A DNA stretch of 17,765 nucleotides. Origin: Lojkania enalia. Taxonomy: Eukaryota; Ascomycota; Dothideomycetes; Pleosporales. The DNA lies in the NCBI GenBank assembly GCA_010094045.1, contig ML986907.1:11924-29688 (forward strand). The letters are read 5' to 3'. The translations under genes and the position numbers were made by a program. Each line of letters opens with the position of its first letter. The first letter of the stretch is position 1. Below are positions 1-10,114 of this stretch, piece by piece. Under the pieces are notes generated by a model. The model made no database searches. It was not told where the DNA came from and was given only the letters and a program-made list of their open reading frames with translations.

Positions 1-479
1 AGATAAGAGCGATAATAGAAGAATAGACTTTCTTTAGATTAGGTTTAGACTTTATTATATACGGGCGTATAAAAGCTCTAAGCTTATTTAGACTGTAAGT
101 TATAAAAGACTAATATAGTTTTAATAGTCTTAGTAGACTCTTAATATAATAGATAGTTGGACTATAGGACTACTAATACTAGTTCTTTTCCTATAGAGCG
201 TCGCGTTGCTAGATATCTAGCTCTACCTCCTTATTATATACTAGCTGAGTTAATTATATAAGAAGAGGAGGTAAAGGATTATAAGTAGTAAGATACTTAG
301 AGGGCTATATAATCTAATTTTTATCTATATCTAGCTAGAGTTAAAAATAATATAACTATTTAATACTAATAATATAATCCTAAATACCTAAATCTATAAT
401 AATAAATAGGTAATTTTAAATAGTTCTTCTATTAATTTACAGGTATAAGTAGATATACTAATTAACTAGAGTTTAGATT

Positions 480-640
480 CGATCCTAAAAACCTTTAATA
501 GTAATTTTAAAGAGTAAGCGCTATATTAATATATATAGAGTTTAGAAGAGTAATCTAACTACTATAGAATTAAGAAATAGGAAGCCTTAAGCGTCTATAT
601 TAATAAGGGCGTTTAGTTATATACTAACGCCTTTTAAATA
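480..640 (-). pseudogene. Gypsy-A retropepsin-like protease segment, decayed
   Basis: About 250 bp downstream of the gag knuckle on the minus strand, one frame reads ALINIDA*GFLFLN (about 575-612). This fits a retropepsin core ALIDTGAQGFLFLN with D, T, G and Q altered by C-to-T/G-to-A changes. The active-site Asp codon is now Asn. It lies in a different frame from the Zn-knuckle segment, so either an indel or a natural gag-pol frameshift separates them. The downstream 1-480 is probably the rest of the protease and the linker to RT, but no motif is clear there. Inference from one motif plus position. Confidence 0.5.
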
Positions 641-839
641 TAGGATAGTAGGAATTTAGAAGTACTTTCCTCTAAATAAATATAATAAATCGATATTTAA
701 TAAGTTATACTTACTTAAGTCTAAAACGGAGAGTTTTTCTAGATATCTCTATTTCCTACCTAAAAACTATCTAGGTAGTACTTATTTACGTCTAAAAACT
801 CTTCTTCCTTAATCTCTTCTTATTTAACCTCTATTTTTT

Positions 840-1740
840 ATATTTTAAAAACTATATATTTATTTATAAAGTATTCTAGTTTACTATAATTATAGTAATT
901 ATCTAGAGTTATATACCTTTTAGATGTAAGAGTCTTACTAGGTTATTAGAAAATAATTATAGTAGAACGAGGTATTAATACTAGAGTAGATTAGGGTAGT
1001 ATTAGATTATAGGTTATCTTAGATAAACTCTTAGAAACCTTCTAATACCGATCCGAATTTATTTTAGCTATAACCTATAGGCTAATAGTTTATTCTAGAA
1101 GGCTAAAAATACTCCTCCTTTCTATATTATAGGCTGTTAAATAGGCAACTATAGTATTAAAGAAGCCTTTCTATATAAGCTTAAAGCTAAAGTTTAGTAT
1201 CCTTAAGCTAGGGAGAATCTTATTCTATAGGTAGAAAAACTACTTAGATTAGAATACGGATCCTCTAATAGCTATACTAATAAAGCGAGCTTTAAAAGTT
1301 AGGAACGTTTCTCCCTTATTTATCCTTAGGATCTAAAATACCTATCGTACCTCTATCTCTTTATTACTTATAATAAAATATAATTATAAAAGTAAAATTA
1401 TTTCTTTAATATTTTTAAACTAATACTAGTCTAATTTAGCTAGGTATTTTAGCTCTAGATACCCTTTTACAATACTAGAAGTATATCTCTATACTAATAC
1501 TATACGTATATACTCTATTGAATAGTAATCTATATTAATCTTAAGTCGGTCTAGAATTAAGGCTTACTATTATTTAAATATAGGTTTACTACTATCTATA
1601 AGACTTTTAATCTTAGGTATATATTTAATAAGGTAGACTTAAGAGGGTTTAGAAGTAGCTAAAAGATTTCTTACTAGAAGAGTTGTAAAAGTTTCTTAAT
1701 ATATTATTAGTTCTAATTTAGTAGTTTATAGAAGTTAATT
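840..1740 (-). pseudogene. gag: Gypsy-A gag (retrotransposon capsid/nucleocapsid), decayed
   Basis: The minus-strand translation follows fungal Ty3/gypsy Gag: a segment reading KGYLELKYLAKLD (around 1440-1480), then FKARFISIAIRG (around 1270-1300) and FFYL*NKILPSLR (around 1215-1250), where Trp is now a stop. A CX2CX4HX4C nucleocapsid knuckle lies exactly at 856-897 and reads YYNYSKLEYFINKY; Cys and His have become Tyr (TGC to TAC, CAT to TAT), as RIP predicts. Gag would package element RNA in cytoplasmic virus-like particles. The start codon cannot be fixed. The gag assignment is firm; the exact family is not. Confidence 0.72.
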
Positions 1741-1971
1741 AGAACTAATAGTTCTCTATTATATTAAGTATATAATCTTCTCTTATAAAATTGCGATTTA
1801 TTTCTTAAGGGTTAATTTACTCTAATTTCCCTCTAAATTAGATAGATTCTTTATTATAGGCCTTATAGAGAGGGGTCCGCCTATTATAGGGCCCCCTATA
1901 AGAGGTAACAGTTGTTCTACACGCGTAGATAGAAGCTTACTCTTACTATAACTTATATATATATTAGTTCT

Positions 1972-2584
1972 AGTATAGAAATTAGAAGGTAAATTATAGT
2001 TAGATATTAGCGGTTGCCTCTGATTCTAATAGGTTATTAGTAGTTTTTAAGTTTCTACCTAGGCGTATTCTATACGGCTTTTCTAAAGGTAATTCTAATT
2101 GTAGAGGATAGGAAGTTCTAAACTTAAAGGCTTTAGTTAATAAAAAGTTTCTAAGATTCTATCTAGATAACTAAATAATTTAATATAACGGTATATAAAT
2201 ATTATAATCTAAACTAAATCAGGTATATTTTAGACTTAAATATAGTTAAATAAATAATCAATACGATATTATTAAAAAGACTATTACTAGTAGTATTAAG
2301 TTCTTCTATATAATATAATAGTGTAGGTAAGATAATAGGTCTAAATATAATATAAATCTACTTAGAAGTATATAGGAGTATATAGGGGTTTAGGGACCTA
2401 GAAATTCTATTAATACCTATAGGCCTTATACGAAAGGATATAGAAGAACTACTAAGCTACTTATAAGGGAGTATATAACTATATATAGAAGGGAAAAGGG
2501 GTGGAGCTGGGGGTAGGATAAAATAAGTAAAAAGCTTTAAGATAAGGTTATATATAAAGCTTTTCGTAGAACGATTTCTTTGCA
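1972..2584 (-). repeat. Gypsy-A LTR/5' region, left copy (inverted partner of 15281-17765)
   Basis: On the minus strand, 2584 down to about 1972 matches 15281-15693 joined to 17567-17765 on the plus strand. Shared landmarks are the GC-richer block around 2490-2515 (ccccttttcccttc on the minus strand) and the block tacggcttttctaaag at about 2073-2088. Differences are mainly C/T and G/A. The minus-strand start is TGCAAAG here and TACGAAG in the partner, as expected for a TG terminus hit by RIP. The 3' end of the LTR is not resolved, because homology runs to the window end; the 1760-1972 stretch is leader or LTR. Confidence 0.7.
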
Positions 2585-3248
2585 TTATTATAGTACTAGT
2601 TTAGAACTATATAATCTTAATATAGTACTATTAAAGCTTAATATTAAGCTTTATACTCTATTATTACTACTAGTAGCTAGTTACCACTAGAAGTTAAAAA
2701 TACTAACTAACGCTGTTAAACTAAAGTCTTAAATAATACTAATTTAAAACTGTATTACTAAATATTAAAATAACTTACCTACTACGATTAATAATTCTCT
2801 TAATTTACTTACTAAAAGTATTATATAGATAACTTATTTATATATACTATTTTAGCGTTAGATTAGTTAATTTTAAGGAGTAAATAAAACTCTATTATAG
2901 TATAAAAAGCGATTAAAAAAGGTTTTATAAAAGTAAGATAGTTTTATTAAGGCTAAAGCTATTAAGATAGCTACTTAAAGGGAGGTAGATAAGCAGCTAG
3001 AGGATAAAGTACGCGTAGGTAGGAAGCGTAGAAAAGTAGATATATTATACTAGAAGTACTATAGCTGCTGCAGCAAGCTTAAATATAATACTAGAACTTA
3101 TATAGTAGTAGATAAATAGTATATCTATCCCCTATTAAATTATTATAGTAATACCTGCAGGTATTATTATAATATACGCCTCTAAATATAGAAATAGCTA
3201 ATAAGATAGACAACTTACTTAGATAAGTAACTTATTTATAAAATATAT
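2585..3248 (+). mobile_element. Fot-4: 3' remnant of a Fot1/Pot2-like (pogo) DNA transposon
   Basis: The C-terminal part of a Fot-like transposase on the plus strand is followed by a degraded terminal inverted repeat that ends in cttatttataaaatatat at 3248, flanked by TA. This terminus matches the Fot-3 termini (12113, 13287) better than those of Fot-1/2, so it is a separate subfamily. The 5' half is missing because Gypsy-A starts at 2584 inside the transposase; the rest presumably lies beyond the window start. Compared with Fot-2, the break falls near Fot-2 position 16,895. Confidence 0.68.
2590..3120 (+). pseudogene. Fot-4 transposase C-terminus with CCHC knuckle, decayed
   Basis: The plus frame begins STSLELYNLNIVLLKL, aligning with TSLVLFNLDIVLLKL in Fot-2 and GAGIVLYNLEVVLLKL in Fot-3, the conserved 'GAGLVPYNP' region after the DDD core of fungal pogo transposases. 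A basic stretch VRVGRKRRKVD follows, then a CX2CX4HX4C knuckle exactly at 3060-3101 reading YSCCSKLKYNTRTY. Its second Cys survives; first Cys, His and last Cys are now Tyr. No catalytic residues are in this fragment. The broken state is clear from internal TAG/TAA. Confidence 0.68.
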
Positions 3249-3420
3249 TATAATATTATATCTAGATTTTTAATTAGATATTAGAGTTTAATCTAAATAA
3301 ATTTTTAGATACCTATAATAATACTATATTAATATAATACTAGTAATAATATTACTACTAATCTCTAGTATAATACTATTATATAAATTAAACTAATCTA
3401 ATCCCTAATATAGTATTAAA

Positions 3421-3534
3421 TAGAAGGTTTAAGATATATTAAAGTTATAGGAGAAGTTATATATATATAAGTATATTAAAGTACTAATATAATTATATAT
3501 AAGAGTAAATACTATAAAAATACCCTCTAATATA
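3421..3534. repeat. 114-bp direct repeat, left copy (partner 4517-4630)
   Basis: This matches 4517-4630 in the same orientation without visible indels; the offset is a constant 1096 bp. Shared core words include gtttaagatatattaaag and agtactaatataattatat. Differences are nearly all transitions. The pair brackets the 14-bp minisatellite and an unassigned stretch. It could be a short LTR pair of a small element, two copies of a MITE, or a segmental duplication. I see no flanking target duplication. Confidence 0.7.
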
Positions 3535-3615
3535 CGCCCTAGACTAAAGGATATAAAAGAGAATTATTATACTATCTTTTCTTATTATTACTCTAAATTC
3601 TATTTCTTACTCTAT

Positions 3616-4063
3616 AATTCTAGTTTAATAGCTTTTAGTTAATAATTCTAGTTTAATAGTTTTTACTTAATAGCTCTAGCTTAATAATTCTAGTTTAGTA
3701 GCTTTAGTTTAGTAACTTTAGCTTAATAGTTCTAGCTTAGTAGTTCTAACTTAGTAGCTTTAACTTAGTAATTCTAGCTTAGTAGTTTTAGTTTAGAAAC
3801 TCTAACTTAATAGCTCTAGCTTAATAGCTTTAACTTAGTAGCTCTAGCTCAGTAGCTCTAGTTTAATAACTCTAGCTTAATAGCTCTAGCTTAATAGCCC
3901 TAACTTAATAGCTTTAGCTTAATAGCTCTAGTTTAGTAGCTTTAGCTTAATAGCTCTAGTTTAGTAACTCTAGCTCGGTAGCTTTAGCTTAATAGCTCTA
4001 GCTTAATAGCTCTAGCTTAATAGTTTTAGTTTAGTAGTTCTAACTTAGTAGCTCTAACTTAAT
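3616..4063. repeat. 14-bp minisatellite, 32 tandem units without indel
   Basis: The array is 448 bp, exactly 32 units of 14 bp, consensus AGCTYTAGYTTART. Units differ only at a few positions, nearly always C/T or G/A (agctctagcttaat, agctttagcttagt, aactctagctcggt). One unit carries TTTAGA. No insertion or deletion breaks the 14-bp register. Inference: RIP mutated an originally uniform array, whose unit may have been near AGCTCCAGCTCAGC. That is one of several possible ancestors. Unit length and lack of unique spacers exclude a CRISPR. Confidence 0.93.
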
Positions 4064-4516
4064 AATTATATATTAAAAGCGTTATTTATAAATAGAGGTA
4101 ATATTTTAAATATAGTTAGTTTATAAAGTTTTATTAGCTTACCTTCTACTATATTATATAGAAATCCTCTTATATAAGAAGTTCTTTCTATCTCTTATAA
4201 AGTATATAACTTTAGTACTTACTGTAATAGAAGTATTATATCTAAGGGTAGTAGTATAAGCTAAGTTTAATATTAACTAGATACTATTTTAAGCTATCTA
4301 CTAATTAATAGGTTATAAGCTTTAAGTTAGATAGGTTTTTTAGCTAGTTATTATTATATATAAGAATGCTATAGCTATATAATAACTATAATAGGTACTA
4401 GACTAATATACTAACTATAGAAGCTTTTCTACTAGAACTATACCCTTTAAATTAATAATAATAAGTTATAGAGGAAACTATATATAAAAGTAGATAAAAA
4501 CTTATAATCTATTAGA
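4064..4516. other. Unassigned RIP-degraded sequence between minisatellite and direct repeat
   Basis: No terminal repeat or known transposon motif was recognised on either strand. Stops are dense in all frames. The minus strand has short stretches that could be old coding sequence (around 4160-4260), but no family signature. With 3535-3615 and the minisatellite it forms the interior between the two 114-bp direct repeats, so it may be the body of a small unrecognised element. Confidence 0.4.
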
Positions 4517-4630
4517 TAGAGAGTTTAAGATATATTAAAGCTATAGGGGAAACTATATATATATAAGTATGCTAAAGTACTAATATAATTATATATAAGA
4601 GTAAATACTATAGAAGTACTTTCTAATATA
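4517..4630. repeat. 114-bp direct repeat, right copy (partner 3421-3534)
   Basis: The same repeat as at 3421-3534, 1096 bp downstream and in the same orientation. This copy keeps slightly more G and C (gctataggggaaac against gttataggagaagt), so it is less mutated. Beyond 4630 the flanks diverge, which places the repeat edge there. Confidence 0.7.
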
Positions 4631-4769
4631 TAGTACTACTATATAATAATAATTAATTATACTAATATACTTATAACCTTAACTAATATTAGTATTAATA
4701 ACTACTATTTAATTATAAATAACCTAAATATAATATAAAGACCTAACTTATAAAAGCTTATAATTAAAA

Positions 4770-4807
4770 GAAGGGTATTATTATAATAATACTATAATAC
4801 TTCTATA
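4770..4807 (+). repeat. Repeat Z, copy 1, left half (split by Gypsy-B)
   Basis: The words attataataatactataat and acttctata continue directly, on the far side of Gypsy-B, into 10317-10445. The joined sequence matches the minus strand of 13330-13500, which is not interrupted. This fragment is therefore the left flank of the Gypsy-B insertion site. The nature of Z itself is unknown. Confidence 0.65.
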
Positions 4808-4812
4808 CTTAT
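4808..4812. repeat. Gypsy-B target site duplication, left (CTTAT)
   Basis: The five bases CTTAT directly precede the LTR at 4813 and recur directly after the other LTR at 10317-10321. A 5-bp duplication is usual for Ty3/gypsy integrase. The unoccupied paralogue (minus strand of 13450-13454) has one copy, CCTAT, differing by a transition. Confidence 0.85.
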
Positions 4813-5014
4813 TAAGAAGGTCTGAGAATATAATAGGATTAGATATAATAAGAATCTATTATTATTAAAGCTAGAGAAAGAGAAGAGAAGGTATACGGTG
4901 GTAAGATATATATTATTCGCTTACTTTAGTCCAGGTAGATATAGGGTCGCATAAGGGTAACTGCTATTATAGTATCGCAGGAACAGGACTAAGCTATAGG
5001 CCAGGACCTTTATA
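4813..5014 (-). repeat. Gypsy-B 3' LTR
   Basis: 202 bp, colinear with 10115-10316. It runs from taagaaggtctgag to aggacctttata in plus orientation. It is the 3' LTR because the coding domains read on the minus strand and the purine tract lies beside it at 5020-5044. It keeps the long shared block gtccaggtagatatagggtc with only transitions against the other LTR. Confidence 0.93.
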
Positions 5015-5019
5015 ATATT

Positions 5020-5044
5020 CCCCTCCTCCTCCTTCTCTTCCTCT
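5020..5044 (-). other. Gypsy-B polypurine tract (plus-strand DNA primer)
   Basis: A 25-nt uninterrupted pyrimidine run on the plus strand (ccctcctcctccttctcttc and flanks) is a purine run on the element's sense strand, five bases from the 3' LTR. This is the usual position of the RNase H-resistant primer for second-strand synthesis. It survives because it contains no CpA/TpG targets. Confidence 0.8.
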
Positions 5045-6560
5045 AGTACTAAGTTGTACGGATAAGTAGTTCTTTAGTAAAGTTCCGCCCCGTATTCTAT
5101 TCGAATTCTCCTAAAGCGATTATATCTTTATAATCGCTCTAGTCGTTCTATAAGGGTATAGTATAACTAGTCTACTTATAAAGGAACTACTATTTTAGGC
5201 CGCTTCCCCTCTTACTAATTACTCGTACGTCTTAGATTTTCTTAAGCTCCTATTTATTTTCGTTTCTAACGCTGATTAGCGCTGGTTAATAGTTGTCCTA
5301 TATTTAACTTAGTAACAGGTCTTAAGTAATAGGGTAAAGTAGTATTATATAGAAGACGTTATAAATTTCTAATAGGGTGTTTAGTCGGTATATATTTCGT
5401 CTAACAGTCTTAATAACTATATATTATTAATGGAGCTTATAGAGCTTCTTTTTTCTTATAGAGTCTATCTTAATATTACGTATATTAAGCTAAACTTTAT
5501 CCTCTAATTAGTATTATAGTATAGGATCCCTTATATAATTGTAAATTTCTTACTACTACTATTATACGTGGGCTATTATTACTTATATAAATTCGATGTA
5601 GTCTTTTAGTTTACTAATAATCTATTTTACTATATAAATAGGGTCTCTAGACTATTCTATTAGTAGCTTCTCTTTTAATTATACAGACTCTCCTAAGTTT
5701 AAGTAATAGCTATAAATAAGAAAGAATAGGCTAACTTCTATAGAGGAAATATCCCTAGTATTAACAGCAATCTAAGCTAGTAGTAGCTATAGATCCTAGT
5801 TATTCTAGTAGTAGTTATAATAGTAGCAGAGAAGCTCTTTAAGTAGCTAGTTTATATATTCTATACTTCCGTCGGTCTCTAGATAGTATGCTGTTAATAG
5901 CCTTTACTTAATCTTAAAAATTCGGTAGACGTATACCTATACACCTTATATAAACTACTCTTCTCTATTAGAAACTATTACTTATAGGAGCCCGTAATAT
6001 ACTATAAAATATTTAATAAACTTATTAGCTAATATTTAGCTCTTAAAATCTAGGACGGTAATAAAGAGTACTTCTTTACTTAAACGGTCTGTAATAATAA
6101 GAATATACTTATTACTACGTACGGTTTTTAGTAAGTTAATAATATAGTCTATTAAAATTTCTAACTATACCCTCTTAGGGACTAGAAGAGGATATAGTAG
6201 GCCTTTTTTTCTAGAACGCTAAACTATATTTCTACTATAGGAGTAGCAATTTTATATAAAGCGTTTAATGTCCGCTGCTATTCTAGGCTAAAAGTAGCGC
6301 CGTAATATTAACCCGATTATAATATTCTTACTAGGGTAGCTAGCTAAGTAAGAGTTATAAGTCTCTTAAATTAGCTTTATATAAAGTAACTTACTCTTAG
6401 AAACTTAAGCGCGTTTTCTCTACATCAATCTATCTTCTAGAATTGAGAGGTTAGATAGACTAATCTTAAGGTGACGGAGGGTTTCTAGAAATATTCTCTC
6501 CTCTACTTTAGTAGTATAGAGAAGTATAGTATACGTCTTATCTTTTTCTTAAGTATCTTA
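5045..6560 (-). pseudogene. Gypsy-B integrase with C-terminal chromodomain, decayed
   Basis: On the minus strand, the zinc-binding N-domain is at about 6240-6400: YNSYLASYPS, where HDS.LAGHPG is expected (both His to Tyr), then PRIAADIKRFI*NCYSY (one Cys to Tyr). The catalytic core follows: IDYIINLLKT (first Asp kept, about 6150), TDRLSKEVLFI, and VSNREE*FI, where the second Asp is now Asn. Near 5840-5890 is AYYLETDGSIEYIN*LLK, where the catalytic Glu appears to be Lys. At 5050-5200 a chromodomain-like end reads FLYK*TSYTIPL (KWTGY with Trp to stop), then IIALGEFE. In living chromoviruses this domain directs integration to modified histones. Catalysis is impossible here. Confidence 0.85.
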
Positions 6561-6799
6561 CTATAAGGTCTCTATTAGTATTTACTACTCCTTATACGAT
6601 ATTTTAGTTATAGACTCCCCTTTATCTATAGATTCCTCCCCTAATATAGAGTCTTCTAGAGCAACCACCTCTACCTAATTATTAGGAGTATCTTTAGTAT
6701 ACTAGTTTCTAGTTCGTATAAGGGCTGTATAAACCCTATTCTTAAAATCGGACGGTCTAAAGAGTTAACTAATCCTTCTCTAGATCTACTTATTATTAG

Positions 6800-8180
6800 C
6801 TTCTTTTAGGAGATCCTAATTACGACATAAGAGAGTATTAGCTAGAATATTAAGCTTACCCGGCTTATATTTAAACTAGAAGTTAAACTAGGTAAAAAAT
6901 ACTACCCACCTCGCCTAGTACTTAGAGAGCTTCTATACCTTAGTAAAGTATTTTAGGTTGTAGTAATTTATATAAACTATAAAGTATATAAGTAGTTTTA
7001 AAAACTTCTCCTATTCTTTAAGGTATTATATAACTACTAGTAATTCCTTATTATAGATTAGGTAGTTATATTCTATAGGAAGTATTTACTTTAATATAAA
7101 AGTAATAGGTTATAAAACTCCTTTATTATTATATTACAGAAACGTACCTCTAATATACTAGCTAGAAGTATTATACTCTAGAATCGTTTCCCTTTTAAAG
7201 TTATACTAGACTAATATTAGTACTTGTATAAAGCATCGCTTTAGGTAATTAAAGGCGGTAAGTATCTGATTATCGAGTTAAAACTATTTCTTCTCTTATT
7301 CCCTTTAGATAAAAGTTATTAGTAGAGTAACTACTTTAGAAAATTCTTTAATAAACTAGCGGTAGAAGTTTATAAAGTCTAAAAAGCTCTATATACTATA
7401 AACTAATATAAGCGCTTTTTAGTTCTAGATTATCTTAACTTTCTATAGGTCTATTTAGATATCTTTTTCCACATTAATAATAAAGCTAAGATATTTTATT
7501 ATATAGACTTTAAATTCGCACTTATTAATATCGAGTTAGAAGCTAGTATCTATCAGCTTTTAAAGAATTACTTTAACGTAGCGCTAATAGTCTTATAGGG
7601 AGCCGTCCGTATATATAAGGATATTATCTAAATATACCGAGATAAAGTTACTTAAATACTCCTAGATTATATAATTAATATACCGTTGGAAGGTATTTAG
7701 AGTATTTATAAGGCTGAAGGGTATAACTAGCTACTTATATAAACTATAGTAGGTTGTAAATACTATCTTCTACTTATCTCCTTCTTTAATTCGGATCTTA
7801 TTAAATGCAGCAATAATATTAAGTTTTATAAACTACTTAGCTCAACTAATTTAATTTAATGTTTCTCAGATTAGAGGTAGAGGGTAGTAGTTTTTCTATA
7901 TAATAGCGTTTAGGGCGTAGTAGTTAATATAGAAGTAAAAGCTACCCTCTAGTTTTCGTACGAATAGGACCGGTGCTATAGCTAGAGAGTTGCTAACCTA
8001 AATAAATTCTTTATTAAAGAGCTCTATTAGGGTTTTTTAAAGGATAAGAAGCATCTCCTATAACATTCTATATAAAGGACCTAAGGAGATCCTTAGAGGG
8101 CTTCTATCTTTCCCTTCCAGCTCGATTATATAGTCTACTTCTAGTCTTAAAGGTAGTAGCTTATTAGCTTTCTATTAATT
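6800..8180 (-). pseudogene. Gypsy-B reverse transcriptase and RNase H, decayed
   Basis: The minus-strand RT motifs appear in order: PVLFVRKLEGSFYFYINYYALN (about 7925-7990, in two parts), FTKLNIIAAFNKIRIKEGDE (about 7775-7830), LVMPFGL (about 7720), FQRYINYTI*EYL (about 7665-7700), and VYLDNILIYTDGSL, with the YxDD box at 7623-7634 now YLDN. RNase H follows with EYNIYDKELL-like sequence near 7040-7080. The connection KYKPGKLNILANTL (about 6840-6880) matches 'YRPGKLNILADALSRR' of fungal gypsy elements. In life it would copy genomic RNA into DNA inside particles. The loss of the second catalytic Asp and many stops show it is dead. Confidence 0.9.
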
Positions 8181-8439
8181 AAAGGTATAGAACTACTATA
8201 TATATTCTTTAGAGAGTTTCATATAAGGGTCTATCTTTAGCTTATTTTCTAGAGCCTTCTAAATATCAGCTATACTAACGGTAAAAATGCGGGGTAGTTT
8301 AGTAAGGGAATTTTATAGGCGTCTCCTATAGTATTTTACTATAGTAGAGAAAGTATATACTAAGACTTAGGTAATATTAGCCGTATATTACTACTTCTAA
8401 AGCTCCTAGTTTTATATAATTACTCCTATTCTATAAATA

Positions 8440-8890
8440 TATAGGATTTCTGTTTTTAGGTTAATAATTGTGTCTTTACTTTACCTCTATAAACGTCCTA
8501 AGATTATACTATAATCTTCTTCTATTCTTAGAACTACGTAAGTAAATACCCGACTTAGACCTGCCTAACTCCCACCTATATCTAGTAAGTTAATAATAGC
8601 TACCTCCTTAATAATTCTAGCCGAGAAGTTGCTAAATAATAAGGCTGTTAATAGTATTGGGAGGCGGAGGTATTCCAGTCCAACTTTTTATATAATCCTT
8701 TTCTCGACTATTATATATAAGTTACAGCTATTATCTATTAAAGCGAGAAGGCTAAAGGTGTTATTAAGTAGTATAGGGGCTATAAATAGAGTACTAGTTA
8801 TCCGAAATCGATTAAATTTATCTAGTACTTACTTATTCGCCTACCCTTTTTATAGCTCTAAGCGCCGACTTCCATTTAAAATAATACTTT
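8440..8890 (-). pseudogene. Gypsy-B aspartic protease region, decayed
   Basis: Minus-strand sequence reads FSLLALIDNSCNLYIIVEKR, with the D-[ST]-G core at about 8727-8740 altered to D-N-S. Farther downstream, AIINLLDIGGS and YSIILGRL (about 8500-8620) resemble the second half of retropepsin, including the hydrophobic ILG motif. It lies between gag and RT as in all Ty3/gypsy polyproteins. It would cleave Gag-Pol. The plus-strand open frame at 8629-8904 is antisense to this. Confidence 0.65.
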
Positions 8891-10009
8891 TCCCGTCCTA
8901 TTAGCTTAGGCTATATCTTTACATTTCTTATTATATTAAACAGGCTCTAGTAGTATTATACGAGCCTAATTAAACTATATACTATTCTTAGGCGGAGTAT
9001 AATAATAGCTTTAGATAAAATAACCCTTATTTCTATAAGTAAAATAGATATTCTATTATTTTTAAGCCTTTAGCTCTTTCTTAGTAATATTCCTTATCTT
9101 CTCTAGTAGCTAAAGCCTTATATCTAAGCGCTGTACGAGTCCGTAATTAGCTATTAGTATCTAGTCTATAGTATTATTAATAGTAGCTAATAGTTGTAGT
9201 TATAGGAGCAGCATAAGTAGCTGTCCCTAGCTGTCCCTTATCCAACTAGTCTTCCCCCTACTAAAGGGCTATATAAAAGTACTATTAAGTTTAGCTGCTT
9301 TAAGATAGTTATTAAGAATATAAAGTTTCTATACGAAGGTCGCGTATAACGTAAGGTCTTTCTTACTAATACCGCTAATTATTAATTAGCGGAGCTTAGG
9401 ATAAATCTTCTCTTCTAAATCTTATATCTTAACTTAGTCTAAGTAAGAGTCGTATAATACTTCTATAGAGAGATAATTATATTTAACTAGAAACTTAATA
9501 AAAGTCTTATTATCTTATCTTAGGGTTTTAAACTCGATCCTAGCTCGTTTCTAATAGTAGGGGTTATTATATCGTATATCTATAATTGTCTAGAATTTGT
9601 TATAGGTAAAGGTACCTATAATAATATATTTTTCGTATAACTGAGAGTATATTCTAGTATTACTCTTATAAAATAATACTATATAGGCTGCTACTATCGT
9701 ATCTATTAAGCCTATAGATAAACTGTTAATATAGATCTTAGTCTTTATACTACTTTTCCAAATAGGGTACGCTTTATAGTCTCCTTAAAACTTATCCAGT
9801 TTATTAAGTATAGCTTTCGTACGAATAGGCTTAGTAGTTATTAATAGTATAGTTAGTAAGATGCTCCTCTTAAGAGCTGAATACTTATTCAGTTGCTTCT
9901 TAAGCTTTTAATAAAGGCTTGTTCTTTTAAGTTACTATTACTGCTTTTCTTTCTCTAGGTATTCCAGCCTAGCTACTATTTCAGCGAACTGTCTCTGTAC
10001 AGTCGCCAT
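8890..10009 (-). pseudogene. gag: Gypsy-B gag, decayed
   Basis: A clear start exists: ATG at 10009-10007 (minus), opening MATVQRQFAEIVARLEYLEK, a coiled-coil-like N-terminus, before the first stop after about 23 residues. Farther on are YKAYPIWKSSIKTKI and RARIEFKTLR*DNKTFIKFL, typical of fungal gypsy Gag. A CX2CX4HX4C nucleocapsid knuckle lies at 9005-9046 (YFTYRNKGYFI*SY), with all Cys and the His now Tyr. The 5' UTR between the LTR and this ATG is about 105 bp. Gag-Pol was probably continuous or shifted, but decay hides which. Confidence 0.82.
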
Positions 10010-10114
10010 ATCAAATCCTTATTCTACCGGTCCGTTTTAGTCTATAACTTCGTACAGTAGCAGGTCTATTTAGTAGTTAAGATAGAATCTGGTGCAGTAT
10101 AAGCTTTAACAAAT

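Larger units (their letters stand above)
1..2584 (-). mobile_element. Gypsy-A, left copy: 5' part of a Ty3/gypsy-type retrotransposon, RIP-degraded, cut by window start
   Basis: Read on the minus strand, this runs from an LTR start at 2584 through LTR/leader (about 2584-1760), gag (about 1740-850) and a protease-like stretch (about 640-480) to the window edge. The minus-strand start TGCAAAG lies directly against Fot transposon sequence at 2585-2590, so Gypsy-A inserted into a Fot element. A second, inverted copy starts at 15281 and matches the first 600 bp or so. RT and integrase would lie before position 1. It is dead: gag and protease frames carry many TAG/TAA stops. The family call rests on the gag pattern, zinc knuckle and protease motif; the LTR's 3' end cannot be fixed because only 5' parts are present. 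Confidence 0.75.

Noticed and set aside
3616..4063. CRISPR-like array
   Set aside because: Units are contiguous 14-bp repeats with no unique spacers, and the window is fungal.
8629..8904. 91-residue open frame on the plus strand starting at TTG
   Set aside because: It is antisense to the Gypsy-B gag-protease region, has a non-ATG start and no recognisable domain. Its openness is expected by chance on the strand opposite to RIP-created stops.
10080..10114. tRNA primer-binding site next to the Gypsy-B 5' LTR
   Set aside because: The bases after the LTR on the minus strand (atttgttaaagcttatactg) match no tRNA 3' end I can name; RIP or self-priming could explain it, but I cannot support a call.
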